64,000 bases of DNA, taken from the NCBI GenBank assembly GCA_029532415.1, contig JAQOTA010000050.1:3782001-3846000 (forward strand), read 5' to 3'. Every line of letters starts with the position of its first letter. Within the stretch, counting starts at the first letter, position 1. Below, in pieces: positions 11,421 through 23,005 of the stretch. The notes beneath the pieces were generated by a model. That model ran no database searches and was not told the origin of the DNA. It saw only the letters and a program-made list of their open reading frames with translations. The position numbers and the translations under genes were made by a program. This DNA is from Marasmius tenuissimus (Eukaryota; Basidiomycota; Agaricomycetes; Agaricales; Marasmiaceae).

Positions 11421-13396
11421 TTACATTTGACCGAAAGCGTATTGTAGGGATGACCCGTCATAATGCTGAGGCGGTATGTGCATGCTATGAGCAGCTAGCA
11501 TAGAGTCAGGCTGTCGTTCCTCATCGTCACTCGCTTGTCCAAGTTCACCTATTTCATGCCAATCAAATTCTGGAGAGTCCACCACCAACTTTTGCAGAGC
11601 CTGAGGCAGATCTGTTCGCTGAACCTGAGCCTCGTGCAACCACCTTTGGCTGATCATCCAGTTCGCGACTCCTTTGGGTGGCAAGTGGAAACCCTCTTTC
11701 GACGGACCTACAACCCGGTCTAATTTCCCGGCCCCTCGTTTCTGTTGTGCTGATGATCCTGTAACCTTTTCCTCTGCGTCCAACGCTTGATAGAATTTAA
11801 CAAGCCGTTGACTACGCCATGAAGCGCCTCTGGTAACCAAGCGTTTTGCCTGCGGAGAGTCTGGATCTGCCTCAGACTCCTCGGACGACATGCATTCCAG
11901 CTCGAATGCATGATCGAATACTGAGTGTTCAAACGCAACTATTCTTAGTCGAGTGCTGGCCCGAACATCCAATTTCTATTTGGATTTATTCAGAGCGGCA
12001 CCAACAACAATAGTGGGCGAAAACGTACCGCTTTCTTCCTCTGTAGCCGTCGGGCTTTCATGGCCTTCAAGCTCTCCCTAGACTTTTGGTGTTCGGCAGC
12101 TGCGTCATCCTTTTGCGCCTTATATTTCTGACGCAGTGTGGTGAAATACTGGTCGAATACAGAATCTAAAGTCTTCTTGCTAAAGTCGCGTTCGGATACG
12201 TGCTTGTATAGGCGTCGTCGATTCTCTCTTATGTCCTCGATCACACGAGTCTTCATACGTCCGTTATGCACGCTTTGCTTGGTAGTTTTCTCCCACACGA
12301 AACGGACGGGGTCTTCCGGTCCCAGCGTCTGCCCTTCAGCGATACTATCCGGGAGTTCCTTGTCGCTCTCGAGTCCCATGAGGCGGATGACATGGAGACG
12401 CATTGCATGCTAATCGAGACCACCATGTCAAATGGTGGACGTTTTAAACAACCCCAATAGCGTACCTGAATAGTGAGACAGCGCTTGTCGTGGTTATTGC
12501 GGCGTTTGGGAGCACGGTGGTAGGACGAGCTATACGAATCAGAACCTGAACTGCGCCCATGATCACTTGGTGAACTGGACGCTGATTTCCGTCTTTTCTT
12601 TGACTTCGCAGGTGGTGTGCGATGTGAGATCGAGGGAGGAGCTGTTGCTTCTGTTAGAGCAGGAGAAGCTGAGGGGGTAGCAGACAGGGAGGATGCCCTC
12701 TCTGTTATCGGTGGAGAACGCTGTTGACGGACCTCAAATTGCGCGTTGCCTTCTTCCGAGTGAGATGACATGAGTGGGTGGGACGAAGATCCTTGTATAA
12801 ACATAGGACTAATGTGATCATTGGGGGAGATGGGAGTCGAGAAATGCGAGTTAGGTGAATTCGAAATCCCTGAAGGAAAGGCGGGCTGGACATTGACACA
12901 TTGACGGAGAGTCAAGACCTCGTTTCGGAGTTCCAGCACTTGCTTTTCCAGCTCAGCTTGCCTCTGGTTCTGTTTGATTTCTTGTTCCTGCTCCCATGCT
13001 ATTCGACGTTCTCGCTCAGCCTCCTGGGCCTCTTTGGTCGCGGATACTATGCGGAGAAGTTCTTGAACGGCTTGCAAGCCACCTGGAGTTGGCCTTGCTC
13101 TGGCAACCAGCTCAGTGTCTCCGGATCAAGACAAAATTTAAATGTCGACTTCACCTTGTTACGGGAGATTGCGATTGGTGCTGGTATGGTTGTTCTGTAC
13201 CGGTTCCAGGGAGGGCGACTTGCAATTGTGGTGACTGCGCTACAGGTTGGAAGGTCGGAAGTGAGGGGGCCTGATTTCGTGACTGATTATAATACGGGTT
13301 CAGAGCATCCGAGAGTTCACTTGAACCCATCGAAAACCATGGAGGTTTTTCTGCAATGGGGAATGGCAGCACCAGTGAATCGACCGCCAAAATCAA
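11421..13396 (-). CDS. Coiled-coil protein of unknown function
   Basis: I do not recognise this protein. Four or so exons can be joined. The first holds SSELSDALNPYYNQSRN and QHQSQSP. After a 52-base intron comes a charged coiled coil (LLRIVSATKEAQEAERERR through EKQVLELRNEVLTLRQ). Next is a low-complexity Ser/Pro stretch ending in SKKRRKSASSSPSDHGRSS, a likely nuclear-localisation type basic patch. The following exon reads RLHVIRLMGLESDKELPDS, FVWEKTTKQSVHNGRMK and FDQYFTTLRQKYKAQKD, and looks folded and conserved. The last exon ends with SPEFDWHEIGELGQASDDE and YAFGQM. The start is uncertain: 13396 is the first ATG of the open frame, and 13330 (MGSSELSD) is an alternative. It is divergent from RPN11, with about 150 bases between starts, so the two probably share a promoter. 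Confidence 0.72.
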
Positions 13397-13549
13397 TTAT
13401 CAACTGTCAGTGTTCAGGCGCCCGTGTTGTTTGCGTGAGAATCACTTGCCAAACGAGGCGTCTACGTAAAGCACGCGAACGCGTAAGCCCTCCTCGCCTT
13501 TCGTCGTGTTTCTGTCTCTGTTCCCGCCACCACAACACACAACCAAGAA

Positions 13550-14738
13550 TGGATTCGGACTTTTCGATGATGATGCCAGGCGCGGGTGGTATGCCTCGAG
13601 GAGATTCTACCACACCGGATAAGTGAGTGCTGGACCTTACGCCCTCAGTTTGTGGTCCAACTGACTGTTCGATTAGCGGAGAAGTGATACACATATCGTC
13701 GCTGGCCCTTCTGAAGGTCAATAACAACAGGCTTCATTTTGATGAGGGGTTCTGACTCGCAATAGATGCTTAAACACGGTCGAGCAGGAGTGCCGATGGA
13801 GGTCATGGGTCTGATGCTTGGAGAATTCGTTGACGAGTACACCATACAAGTCATCGATGTTTTCGCGATGCCGCAGTCCGGAACAACTGTCAGTGTCGAG
13901 TCCGTGGATCATGTCTTCCAAACAAAGATGCTGGACATGCTGAAACAGACCGGACGGTGAGGTTCTTCGGTCGCATCGAGACACCAACATTCACTGACTC
14001 ATTGTCCGCCTTTCTAGACCGGAAATGGTAGTCGGATGGTATCACTCGCACCCTGGTTTTGGCTGCTGGTTATCGAGCGTTGATATCAACACTCAACAGG
14101 TGATTCTTCACCGTTCTCACACAGAACATGCACTAAATGCCGTTCCAGTCCTTTGAGTCCCTCAATTCCCGATCTGTCGCCGTGGTCGTCGACCCCATTC
14201 AATCAGTGAAAGGAAAGGTGGTCATCGACGCGTTCCGTCTCATCAACCCCCAAACGGTCATCTCTGGACGTGAACCGCGTCAAACGACCTCGAACATTGG
14301 TCACATCAATAAGCCATCAATACAGGCCCTCATCCACGGACTGAATAGACACTATTACTCTATCGCCGTCAATTATCGGAAAACACCGCTCGAAGAATCC
14401 ATGCTCATGAATCTTCATAAGCGGAATTGGACAGAAGGCTTGAAATTACGCGATTTCAACGTCCACAAGGAGACGAATGAGAAGTCTATCAAAGTAAGGA
14501 CCGTTCATCGGGAAAATTGACGTGCTTAACGCCTCCTCTCCTCCTTTAGGCTATGCTTACCCTTTCCGAAGCCTACAACAAGTCTGTTCAAGAGGAGTCG
14601 ACCCTGACTGCTGAGCAACTGAAGACACGACATGTTGGGAAGCAGGATCCGAAGCGCCATCTGGAGGACGCGGTAGAGAAGGCCATGGGCGACCAAGTCG
14701 TTCAGAACCTTGGAACAATGCTGCTAGCAGAATTGTAG
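13550..14738 (+). CDS. RPN11: RPN11, 26S proteasome lid deubiquitinase
   Basis: Rpn11 is the zinc metalloprotease of the proteasome lid that cuts ubiquitin chains off substrates as they are translocated. The MPN+/JAMM motif is intact as [20 protein letters not shown] (about 14036-14097), with both histidines, the Ser and the catalytic Asp. Upstream are [20 protein letters not shown] and the conserved Glu. Downstream are [38 protein letters not shown], and the C-terminal helix ending [13 protein letters not shown]. There are five exons and about 308 residues, exactly the family length. The first intron (13623-13676) follows only 24 codons. No odd residues were seen. Confidence 0.98.
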
Positions 14739-15450
14739 AGGAAAAACTCGATGTAGGATACTCTCAGTAATCATTGATGAAGCTTTCGTTACCTCAAATG
14801 ACGGAACGTCTTGGAAAGGTCATCAGGTATCCCTTCCGCCGGTTCCCTTGAAACCCCTTCCCTCTGAGGAAATCACAGGATGAGGCAGGGCTCCTTTTAC
14901 ATTCAACCGATGGGATCTGGGAATTCAGAAGACCTTGGGAGTACCCAGAACTATTTGGTTCTAGCGCGTGATGCGTAGAATTGGTCTTCTGTCAAGACCC
15001 GACCCAGCATCGCCGTGTCTCGCCGTGTCTTCTCTTGTTTCTTGGAGTCGCATTGGATGAGATTCGCTCACGCACGCATTGGCCGGACAGGCAAGGAGTA
15101 AGCGCAGAAAGCGTATTGTTACGACAATGCTCAAGCGTACTGAGGAGCCACAGTCACAAGCCTTCAAAGCTACGTTCACCGCGGGTTGAAGTCGCGAACT
15201 ACGTTGCGAATAGCCTGAAACGCCGTCATAGCGGGAGTCATCTGAGCTGGGTATCAAGATGCCTATTGGCGTTAAGCAGCGTAAAGAACTCTATTCAATA
15301 TGGAAACTATCCATGGGTACTATACCGGAGAAACAAACAGGGTTGGCCCCAGCTTCCCGCAGTCGTGACCGAGGTCCAATTGTTCGGTTGTCAGGGATAG
15401 GTGGAGAAGTAGAAAAAATTATGGATATGCGGACTGCATTGTCATGGGAT
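14739..15450. other. Intergenic, RPN11 to RSM18
   Basis: These 712 bases lie between two converging genes and hold no convincing coding region. The longest open frames (plus 14981-15400 and minus 14961-15257) have no recognisable motif, no plausible splice partners and look random in composition. A perfect 10-base tandem duplication (CGCCGTGTCT twice) is at 15011-15030. Confidence 0.5.
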
Positions 15451-16147
15451 CTATACTCGGGCGTTCCCAGTAGGAACCCGAGCATTCCCAGTAGGAACAT
15501 GAAGCGTATTGCTATGGAAGATGTTTCGTTTACTGAGAACGGGAATGACGCCCATCATCTTCGCCCTCCGTATTGCCTTGCCCAGCCGTCTCTGGTTCTT
15601 CATGGTGAGGTTGGTGATATTGCGGCCGAATATTTTGCCCATGTCGGAAACGTAGTTGTTGAGAACGTATGGGTTTAAGGCCATGGTGAGAGGGTCTATG
15701 TTTAGTTGGTAGAAGGGATCCTTTTTTCTAGCTTCGTGTTTGGAAGGGCCGACTTTTGGTCTTGTGGTTCGTCTCTTGCTTCCTTTCAAAACGTTGTCAT
15801 ACTTGAGTCTGTCTGGGGTTATGAACTGCACGCGGAAAAATCCGTGAGGACAAAACATGTAAAAGCAAAAGAACTTTCATACGGAGTTGGCCTCGAATGA
15901 TCTGAAGGGAGAGTTGGGACTGCGTTGGAAAGCTAGAAAGAACCCGTTAACGAAGAAAAGGGAGTCCAAAGAGAACGCGGAACATACTGGAGCCTTGTAC
16001 TTTGTTGGCCGTCTCGTTTACGGTTTTCCGTAGTACAGCAAAGCCTCCGTTCCCGTTCTGAATGGAGTTGGCCAGACCAGAGGTCGAGGAAAAGGCCCTC
16101 GAGACCGACGTAGGCCTTTGTGCTGCTTGACGGAAAGCAGCAAACAT
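15451..16147 (-). CDS. RSM18: Mitochondrial small-subunit ribosomal protein bS18m
   Basis: Three exons give about 194 residues: 16147-15988, 15932-15883 and 15825-15451. The junctions are a GTATGT donor with CTAG acceptor and a GTATGA donor with GCAG acceptor. Exon 1 begins MFAAFRQAAQRPTSVSRAFS, a basic mitochondrial presequence. Exon 2 encodes FQRSPNSPFRSFEANS, and exon 3 opens with FITPDRLKYDNVL. The S18 core is clear: DPFYQLNIDPLTMALNPYVL, GRNITNLTMKNQRRLGKAIR and RAKMMGVIPVLSKR. In other fungi the protein usually stops soon after this. Here it continues about 24 residues and ends in a duplicated VPTGNAR unit encoded by two 21-base repeats. The protein should sit in the mitochondrial 37S-type subunit. 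Confidence 0.93.
15461..15500. repeat. 21-base tandem duplication at the end of RSM18
   Basis: Two copies of a 21-base unit start at 15463 and 15484, each containing TTCCCAGTAGGAAC. Each copy holds a short inverted repeat (GTTCC/GGAAC, five base pairs, loop CAGTA; the second copy is imperfect). On the minus strand they encode the last residues of RSM18, VPTGNAR twice. Confidence 0.85.
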
Positions 16148-16379
16148 GATGGTGGTTCGTGGAGAAGAAAATTATCCGCACGCGATGCGCGTCGACTACG
16201 GACGGTTCTTGTGCAGTCTCGAGTTTGTTCGACTGAATTCCGAGGGCCGTCGAGCCGCTGGTCTATGTAATTGGGGAACGGTCGAGTGTTTAAAAGGAAA
16301 GATGAGGAAAATAAATGGTAGCTTTTGATACTGAGATCAAATTGAGGCGAGGCAAGGCTGGCTGGGCTTATTAGCGTAA

Positions 16380-16604
16380 GCCCTGCTCCTTGAGACTTGT
16401 CTCAAACTCCCACCACCTACTCACGCACCCGGTCTCCCTCAAATCTCCCTCTCCCTCTCTCATGAATTCTTGACCCATCGTTCCATCTCTTAGTTTTACT
16501 AATTTTCCTTCTATTCTCCCGATCCCTCATTTCGCCCTCCTTGTCTCTCTCTTCCTCCCAGCTGCCTTCCCCAAGGTCCAGTCGCCCGCTGAGCCATCTT
16601 TCCC
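16380..16604 (+). promoter_or_regulatory. Pyrimidine-rich leader of the RIM15-type gene
   Basis: The last 225 bases before the kinase start codon are strongly C/T-rich on the sense strand, with runs such as TCTCCCTCTCCCTCTCTC. Pyrimidine-rich stretches ahead of the start are common in promoters and leaders of filamentous fungi. No TATA box is evident. The stretch 16148-16379 upstream is the shared divergent region with RSM18 and shows nothing else recognisable. Confidence 0.45.
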
Positions 16605-19600
16605 ATGTCAGATTCTGCTCTGCAGCGTCGACAGCCTCCTAGTCCTCTCATTTTCTCCCCAGAAACCGTTCTTTCACCCCCAACCAGCCAGGGCAACAAT
16701 CAGCATGGGTCCGGCTCCAACACCGTTTCCATGCCCTTCGTTAGGCGACATGTAACTCGTCGTCTGAAAGCTGCAAAGGCCGAGTGCGACAAGGAGCTCC
16801 AGAGAGTCACCAACAATATCACCGTATTTTTTGAGGAGCGCCTCAAGGAGGGAGATTATGAGCCTGACCGGGATTATCGAGACCGTGAACGCGATCGAGA
16901 TAAAGATTCGCCCTTTGGAGATGCAGATACATACCGCGACCATCCCTACGGATTTCAGGCCTCAGAACTGCGTTCAGCTCTGCACTCCGATGATTGTAGC
17001 TCGGATGGAGGATATGAAGCGGAACTCGAGTTTCATGGGCGTCACAGTCGACAACGTGGGTCTCCTGATGACGACCTCAGCCTTTCTCCAGTATTAACTC
17101 ATTCCTCTTCTCGTATTTCTCTTCGCCCAGCCTCTTCGTCGACCTCTATGAGTCCTGGTGCTCTGAGGCGACAACAGACGCTTCCTTGGGATCGTCCTCT
17201 CTCCGCCTCCATGTCCTCGAGCGCTGTGTCCTCATCTCCGGCTAGTTCTACCATTATGCTACCTGAGGCACCGCTCACTCGTAAACAGAGCAACCCAAAC
17301 TCGTCCGGCTCATCGTGGGCAAATCAAGGAGTCTCATCTCGGAGACTCTCTCGCACGATACATATCCCCTCGCGTCCTCCAAGGTCCGGTCATAGTTCCA
17401 GATCAACTTCTCGCTCTAGATCCCCCCTCCCGCCAATCTCGAGCCATGCCTCGTTTTCTGATTACCCTTCCAATCCCCCACCTAATCGTCGTGCTTCTCG
17501 AATTCTGATTGACGATCCCATTGACCCCATCATGACCGCCCTCTACGAACTTATTGGCGTTGCCACAGAAATCATCGACATGTCCATCACGCAACTTACT
17601 GCTCAGCCCAAGGTGTGCGAGTCTCTTGTTCAAAGAGTCCAGGACATCGGGAAAGCGTGGGAAGCGCATCCCGACTGGCATGGGCGAAACTGGTACGTCC
17701 AGGTTTTGCTTGCTGTCGCAAGTCTCAGTCGAGTGGTTGAGTGGTGGGAGGCCGAGAAACAGTTCTGGAATTTCAACGACGAAGAGGACGAACTTGACGA
17801 GCCTTTGACCTTTGTCACCAAGTCTGCAGACGACATGATGTCCGAGACCTCACCCCCACACCCCCAACAAGGATCGCCCGGGCTTGAGGGCTTTAGGCTC
17901 AATCCAGAAGACGAGAACAAACACCGACTGCATCGGCCTCCTAGCCACGGACGTCGTTCCAGGGACGAACATCCAAAAACACTCACAAATTTGACCGACA
18001 CGCGAGAGGGTCATACGCGCAGTGCTTCCAAAACCCAAGAACAGACACACGCAGAGTCCGCTCGAGTCTTGGCTACCGAGAGGTTAAGACTCCAAGCCGA
18101 AACTGCCCAAAACCAGAATATCGTGTTAGAGCTCAGCTTAGATGGCGATCACTTGATATGGATCAATTATGCGTGGAGAGTGGTCGTGGGGTACATGTCT
18201 ACTATTTTTTGCTCCCTACGCCTTTTAATCTCTTTCTTCTCAGGAGCGATCCGGATGAGTTATTCGGCACACGAGTGTCATTACAACTGCATCCTGCTGA
18301 TGCGCACGTTTTCAGTACTGCGACGCAGCGTCTTCTGGAGGATGATTCTCATACTGTTGAAGCTCGGTTCAGACTGAGGGTGGAACCCGAGAGCGATCGA
18401 GACTACTCTCAACCCAGACCTCTCTTCCAACAAATGGAAGGCAAAGGTATGCTCATGGTTGATCGCGAAGACGGCGAACCCTCACATACCATGTGGGTCA
18501 TCAAACCGATTGCACCTCCACGTTACGAGCAGGATTCCCCAGCCATTCCGTTCGCGCCTGCAGAGATGGACGAAAGCGATTACGCTCCGCCACCGCCCAT
18601 TGCACGCAAGTTCTCCGAACAACCAGATTTGTCTGGTAGCGTACCAGAGACCCCTCTGCCGTTCCCGCTGCCGATCAGCGCTGAGCCTATAATGTGCCGG
18701 ATATGCGAGTGCCAGATCCCTCAGTGGTACTTCGAAAAGCACAGCGAAACCTGCGTGGAAACACATCGTTTGGAGGCCGAGATAGTCGAGTGCAACGAGT
18801 CTATTGCGGAATTGAGAGCTACCATCAGAGATCTTTGCGTTGCTATGGACAGGTCATCGCCCGTCGCCGTCCCAGAGTATCGTGGCATGCCTATCTTCAT
18901 ACCATCCTCTCCGGGGATAGCATCGCCACTCCAGCTTTTCCGCGCCAGCAAGATGCAGAAGTTCGGAGTTAAGAAGATGCAGCGGCGGTTGCTTGACCAG
19001 TTGGAGGATATTCTTCAGGTTGCGGCAGAGGTAGCCGTGCCATCATTGAAGGAGGAGGAGGCGAAGGAGCCCATAGAGCGGCAGCGGTTGCTGTCTCCTA
19101 GCTCAGAGCGGAAGATGTCGCAAGTTCGGAACTGGAGTAAACCTAACATCGAGGACGCTGCGTTGAACCAACTAGTTCAGGACGTGGAAAGAGTTATGCG
19201 CCAGAAGATAGACTCGGTCGTGCGGATGCAGAATACTATCCGGTACTCGGAGAAGATATGGTGCGAGTGGCAGGACAGAGTGGGCGCGTACGTCGCTTCG
19301 TTGGAGGAAGATGGTTCCAGTGATAGTGAATCGTGTAGTAGCGAGGAAGAGGAGGAAGTCGCTCATGCGGACACCTCGGAACCACCTACTCGAGACGGAT
19401 CGGAAGGTGCTGAAGATGATCACTCGAGCACAACATCTGAATATGCCTATACTGGTACTGCTGATCCTACACCCGTTGCATCGTCCCCGATGCCCATCAC
19501 TCCTCCTGAGCCTCGACCTAGTTCTACGGTTCCGATGTCGACCTCCGTCTCTCATGGTGCTCGGAACCTTCACACGCGTTCCTCAACCCCTTCGTCGATC

Positions 19601-22573
19601 TCATCCCCCCTTGCACTTGCTGCTCCCATAATAGCATCTCAGGAACCAGAAGAAACAGTCCCTGCAATGAATTTAGACGACACAAGGAGCGTTACGATCA
19701 AGACACGCAAGTCCTCGTCGAGTCTCCTCGAGCCGAAGCTGGTCATTACGCCTCCTGCATCACCTCAGGTCATCGCCCGAGATGGTTCCTCTGGAAGTCT
19801 TCAGAGAGATTCGTCTCAGAAGCGAAGCCATAGGCGACATTCGACCATCAATCCTATGGCAAATTCTGGTCCCCTTTCGCCCCGACAATCCTCCACTGCT
19901 CCTCTCTCCCGTACCACTGCTGCATCCATCAAGGACTTTGACATCATTAAACCTATCAGTAAAGGTGCCTTCGGTTCAGTCTTCCTGGCTAAGAAAAAGG
20001 TCACTGGGGATTACTACGCAATCAAGGTCTTGAGGAAAGCAGACATGATTGCAAAGAACCAGATCACCAACGTCAAAGCCGAGCGTATGATTCTGATGAA
20101 GCAAGCTGAGTCTCCCTTTGTCGCGAAGTTGTACTTCACCTTTCAGAGCAAGGACAACTTGTATCTGGTAATGGAGTATCTCAACGGCGGTGACTGCGCT
20201 GCACTCATCAAGTCCTTGGGATCGTTGCCAGAGGAGTGGACGAAGAATTACATTGCGGAGGTTGTGTTGGGTCTCGAGTACTTGCATCACCGCGGTATTG
20301 TTCACCGGTCAGTATCCCAATCCGTTATTGGAGTTTTGTGGCGACTCATATGATTCTCGCAGTGATTTGAAACCTGACAACCTGCTCATTGACCAGCACG
20401 GCCACTTGAAACTCACCGACTTTGGTTTGAGCAGAATTGGTCTGCTCGGACGACAAACGCGTGAGGGTCAGATGGGCCGAGGATATGCTCGTTTCGGCTC
20501 ACGTTCTCGGCCACCGTCCATCGATTCGGCGTATCTGTCATCCCCCCTGTTCCCTAACGATGGAGGTTCGTACTTTACACAAAGGACCAATTCGATTCCG
20601 CGCATAGGAAGCTCCCCTTATCTGACCTCTACAGATGATGTCGCTAGCGAGGCCAGCGGCTCAGAGTCTGTTACTGTGCTTCAGAGTCTCCGAAATAAGA
20701 ATGCAGATAGTCCGCTGCAATCTTTCGCGACTGAGCTCACTACTGATCTGAGATCGCATTCCCACTCAAACTCGAACTCGAACTCTGCCAGTGGAACCCC
20801 TCCCGGAGAACAGAAATTCGTCGGCACTCCTGATTACCTTGCGCCCGAAACCATCCTTGGTCTACGAAAGGATGACGCTGCTGTCGATTGGGTACGTACC
20901 TCTCTACTGACACTAATTACCTGGTATTGACAGGCTTCCGTTGCAGTGGGCTCTCGGTGTCATCACCTATGAATTCCTGTACGGAATTCCGCCCTTCCAT
21001 GACGACACTCCTGAGAAGGTGTTCGAGAACATTTTGTCGGGACATGTGGAGTGGCACGAAGAATGGGTTGACTTTTCGGAGGAAGCTCGCGATTTCATGC
21101 AGAGACTTATGACTATAGATCCGGAGTGTCGTCTTGGAGCCAATGGCGCGGACGAAGTGAAAGCACACCCATGGTTCCAAGGAATTGAATGGGACAAGGT
21201 CACCGTTACCGAGGCTGCATTCATCCCGCAGGTCACAGACCCCGAATCCACAGACTACTTCGATCCGCGCGGCGCGATACCGATGTTATTCCAAGATGAT
21301 GACCAAGTGGCTGTCGCCGGACAGTCGACGCTCAACAGCCCAATCGTCGACTCGATGCCCCCACCTTCCATGCCTGTCCCTATCGCAGGCCGAGAGACGA
21401 CCGTTTCTACTCCAGTTACCGATGATTTTGGGTCCTTCAGCTTCAAGAACGTCCCCGTTCTGAAGCAGGCGAATGACGACGTTATTAGGAAGCTCAAGAC
21501 GGATCAAATGGTTCCACTTACACACGCCATCTCAGAGTCAACGGGTCTGCACAACAGAAGACGGAGCGTGTCGCATCGTGTGAAGAAACCTCCCAGTGTG
21601 GTTACTTCAATGGATACAAAGAATATGCCGACCAATCCACCGTCCCCTGCGACATCCACTTCTTCAATAGCATCGTCCCCCTCACGTGCCAGCATTCCTT
21701 CTTCGACACCTGGGAGTGCAGGTGCCAGCGGAAGCAACCACGCTCGCAAGATCTCGGAATATGGAGCTGTTGAACGATTCAAGCTCAATCATTTGGAAGG
21801 AGGTGATCGGCGAAATTCCATGCCAAGTCGTCTTCGTACCGCTTCAGCGTCCAGTGGTGGTGAGGGCTCGGGCTCGGAAACGTGGACATCTTCCGTTGGA
21901 CACGGTTCCTTGAACACTCCACCGTCTTCCGTTCATTCTATCGACTTCAAGAGGGGCCCGGATCTAAGTGATCGTGCAGTAACTTGCTTATTGGCAGAGG
22001 ATAATCCCATTACTGCCAAGATCATCGAGACGCTGCTGATACGACTGGGTTGTCGCTGTGTCGTTGTTGCTGATGGTTCGGAGGCCATCAGTGTTGCAAT
22101 GGGAGACATCAGTGAGTATCCAGCGTGTTTTAGGTTTCTAGATCTCAGATTCCACCCATTTCAGAATTTGACTGTATCCTGATGGACCTTCACATGCCAG
22201 TCTGTACGTGAATTTGAGTAGCGTCGCCGCTAGGCGCTCGTTGACTGACGTGCCTGTAATTTCAGTGGACGGCGAGGGTGCCGCAAGGTACATTAAAAGC
22301 ACGAACAGCAAGAACACAAACACGCCTATCATCGCGGTCAGTGCCTATAGCGGCACTGATAGCACCGAACCAAATAGTGTTTTTGCTGCGTCCCTGTCAA
22401 AACCGTTGCAAAAGGCCGATTTAATAGGTAAATCGTTTCTTTCATTAGCGAGATCGTAGGCTGACCAGAATACTCCAGCTGTATTCCGACAGCTTGGCTT
22501 CAAAACAACCACGATGCAGGGCGCTGGCCCGAGTTCGACAAAAGTCACCGCTTCACACATAATCTCATCATGA
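16605..22573 (+). CDS. RIM15: Rim15-type AGC kinase with C-terminal receiver domain
   Basis: This is a Rim15/Cek1/Ppk18 family kinase of nearly 1,900 residues. In yeasts these kinases act below PKA and TORC1 to set quiescence and inhibit PP2A through endosulfine. Parts in order are: a helical N-terminus (FVRRHVTRRLKAAKAECDKEL) and Ser/Pro-rich disorder; a PAS-like segment split by an intron near 18190; a Cys/His cluster CRICECQIPQWYFEKHSETC (about 18695); then the kinase. The kinase shows ISKGAFGSVFLAKKK, YAIKVLRKAD, HRDLKPDNLL (joined over an intron near 20310-20362), DFGLSRIG, an insert of more than 100 residues, and GTPDYLAPETILG. A receiver domain closes the protein, with acidic pair LLAEDNP, phospho-acceptor Asp in CILMDLHMPVLDG (joined over introns) and Lys in LSKPL. 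All three receiver key residues appear present. Confidence 0.96.
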
Positions 22574-23005
22574 CCCTACCCACACTATACATGACGCTTT
22601 TCACGTTCTTTACGTTTGCATAGTTTTCGAATTCTGTCATCTTGTTCGCTGACCACAACCCATGCCTTCCATCATCTGTTCCCACACACTCTGGTACACA
22701 TCTTTCGCAAGCACTATTTCAATCACTCGCATTTTTTGTTCGTAAGATAGTTTCATTTCGATCTTTGCATTGTAGGCTAGATATTCACGCTGTGCTGGAG
22801 GAGGTGGGCACAGGTTGTACAGGATATGTACTGGCAGGATGTCGATATCCACTTGATTTTGATTTGCCGACGATATAGACGCCAGCGCTCAGATGCACAA
22901 GCTGTGTAATTCAGTACGAGTGACAATTGAGATCGAACTGGGCACTGTCAATGTCATGTTAGGCGCGCAGATTTCCCCTTTCCTGTCTTTCTCTCACTCT
23001 CCATC
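22574..23005. other. Intergenic, RIM15 to UIM gene
   Basis: These 432 bases hold the kinase 3' flank, the doubtful minus-strand frame noted separately, and the promoter of the UIM gene, which has a C/T-rich run (TTTCCCCTTTCCTGTCTTTC) just before the start codon. I see nothing else. Confidence 0.4.
22637..22852 (-). CDS. Possible small gene, last exon (doubtful)
   Basis: An open frame of about 71 codons on the minus strand reads like protein (PPPPAQREYLAYNAKIEMKL, SYEQKMRVIEIVLAKDVYQ, SVWEQMMEGMGCGQ). The frame stays open upstream to about 22885, where an AG could be a splice acceptor. The start would then lie near 22955 in the short divergent space before the UIM gene. I do not recognise the protein. 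It could equally be chance in the 3' flank of the kinase gene. Confidence 0.25.
   Translation of the reverse strand: MDIDILPVHILYNLCPPPPAQREYLAYNAKIEMKLSYEQKMRVIEIVLAKDVYQSVWEQMMEGMGCGQRTR

Noticed and set aside
15011..15030. 10-base tandem repeat CGCCGTGTCT
   Set aside because: Two copies only, in plain intergenic sequence; nothing suggests function.
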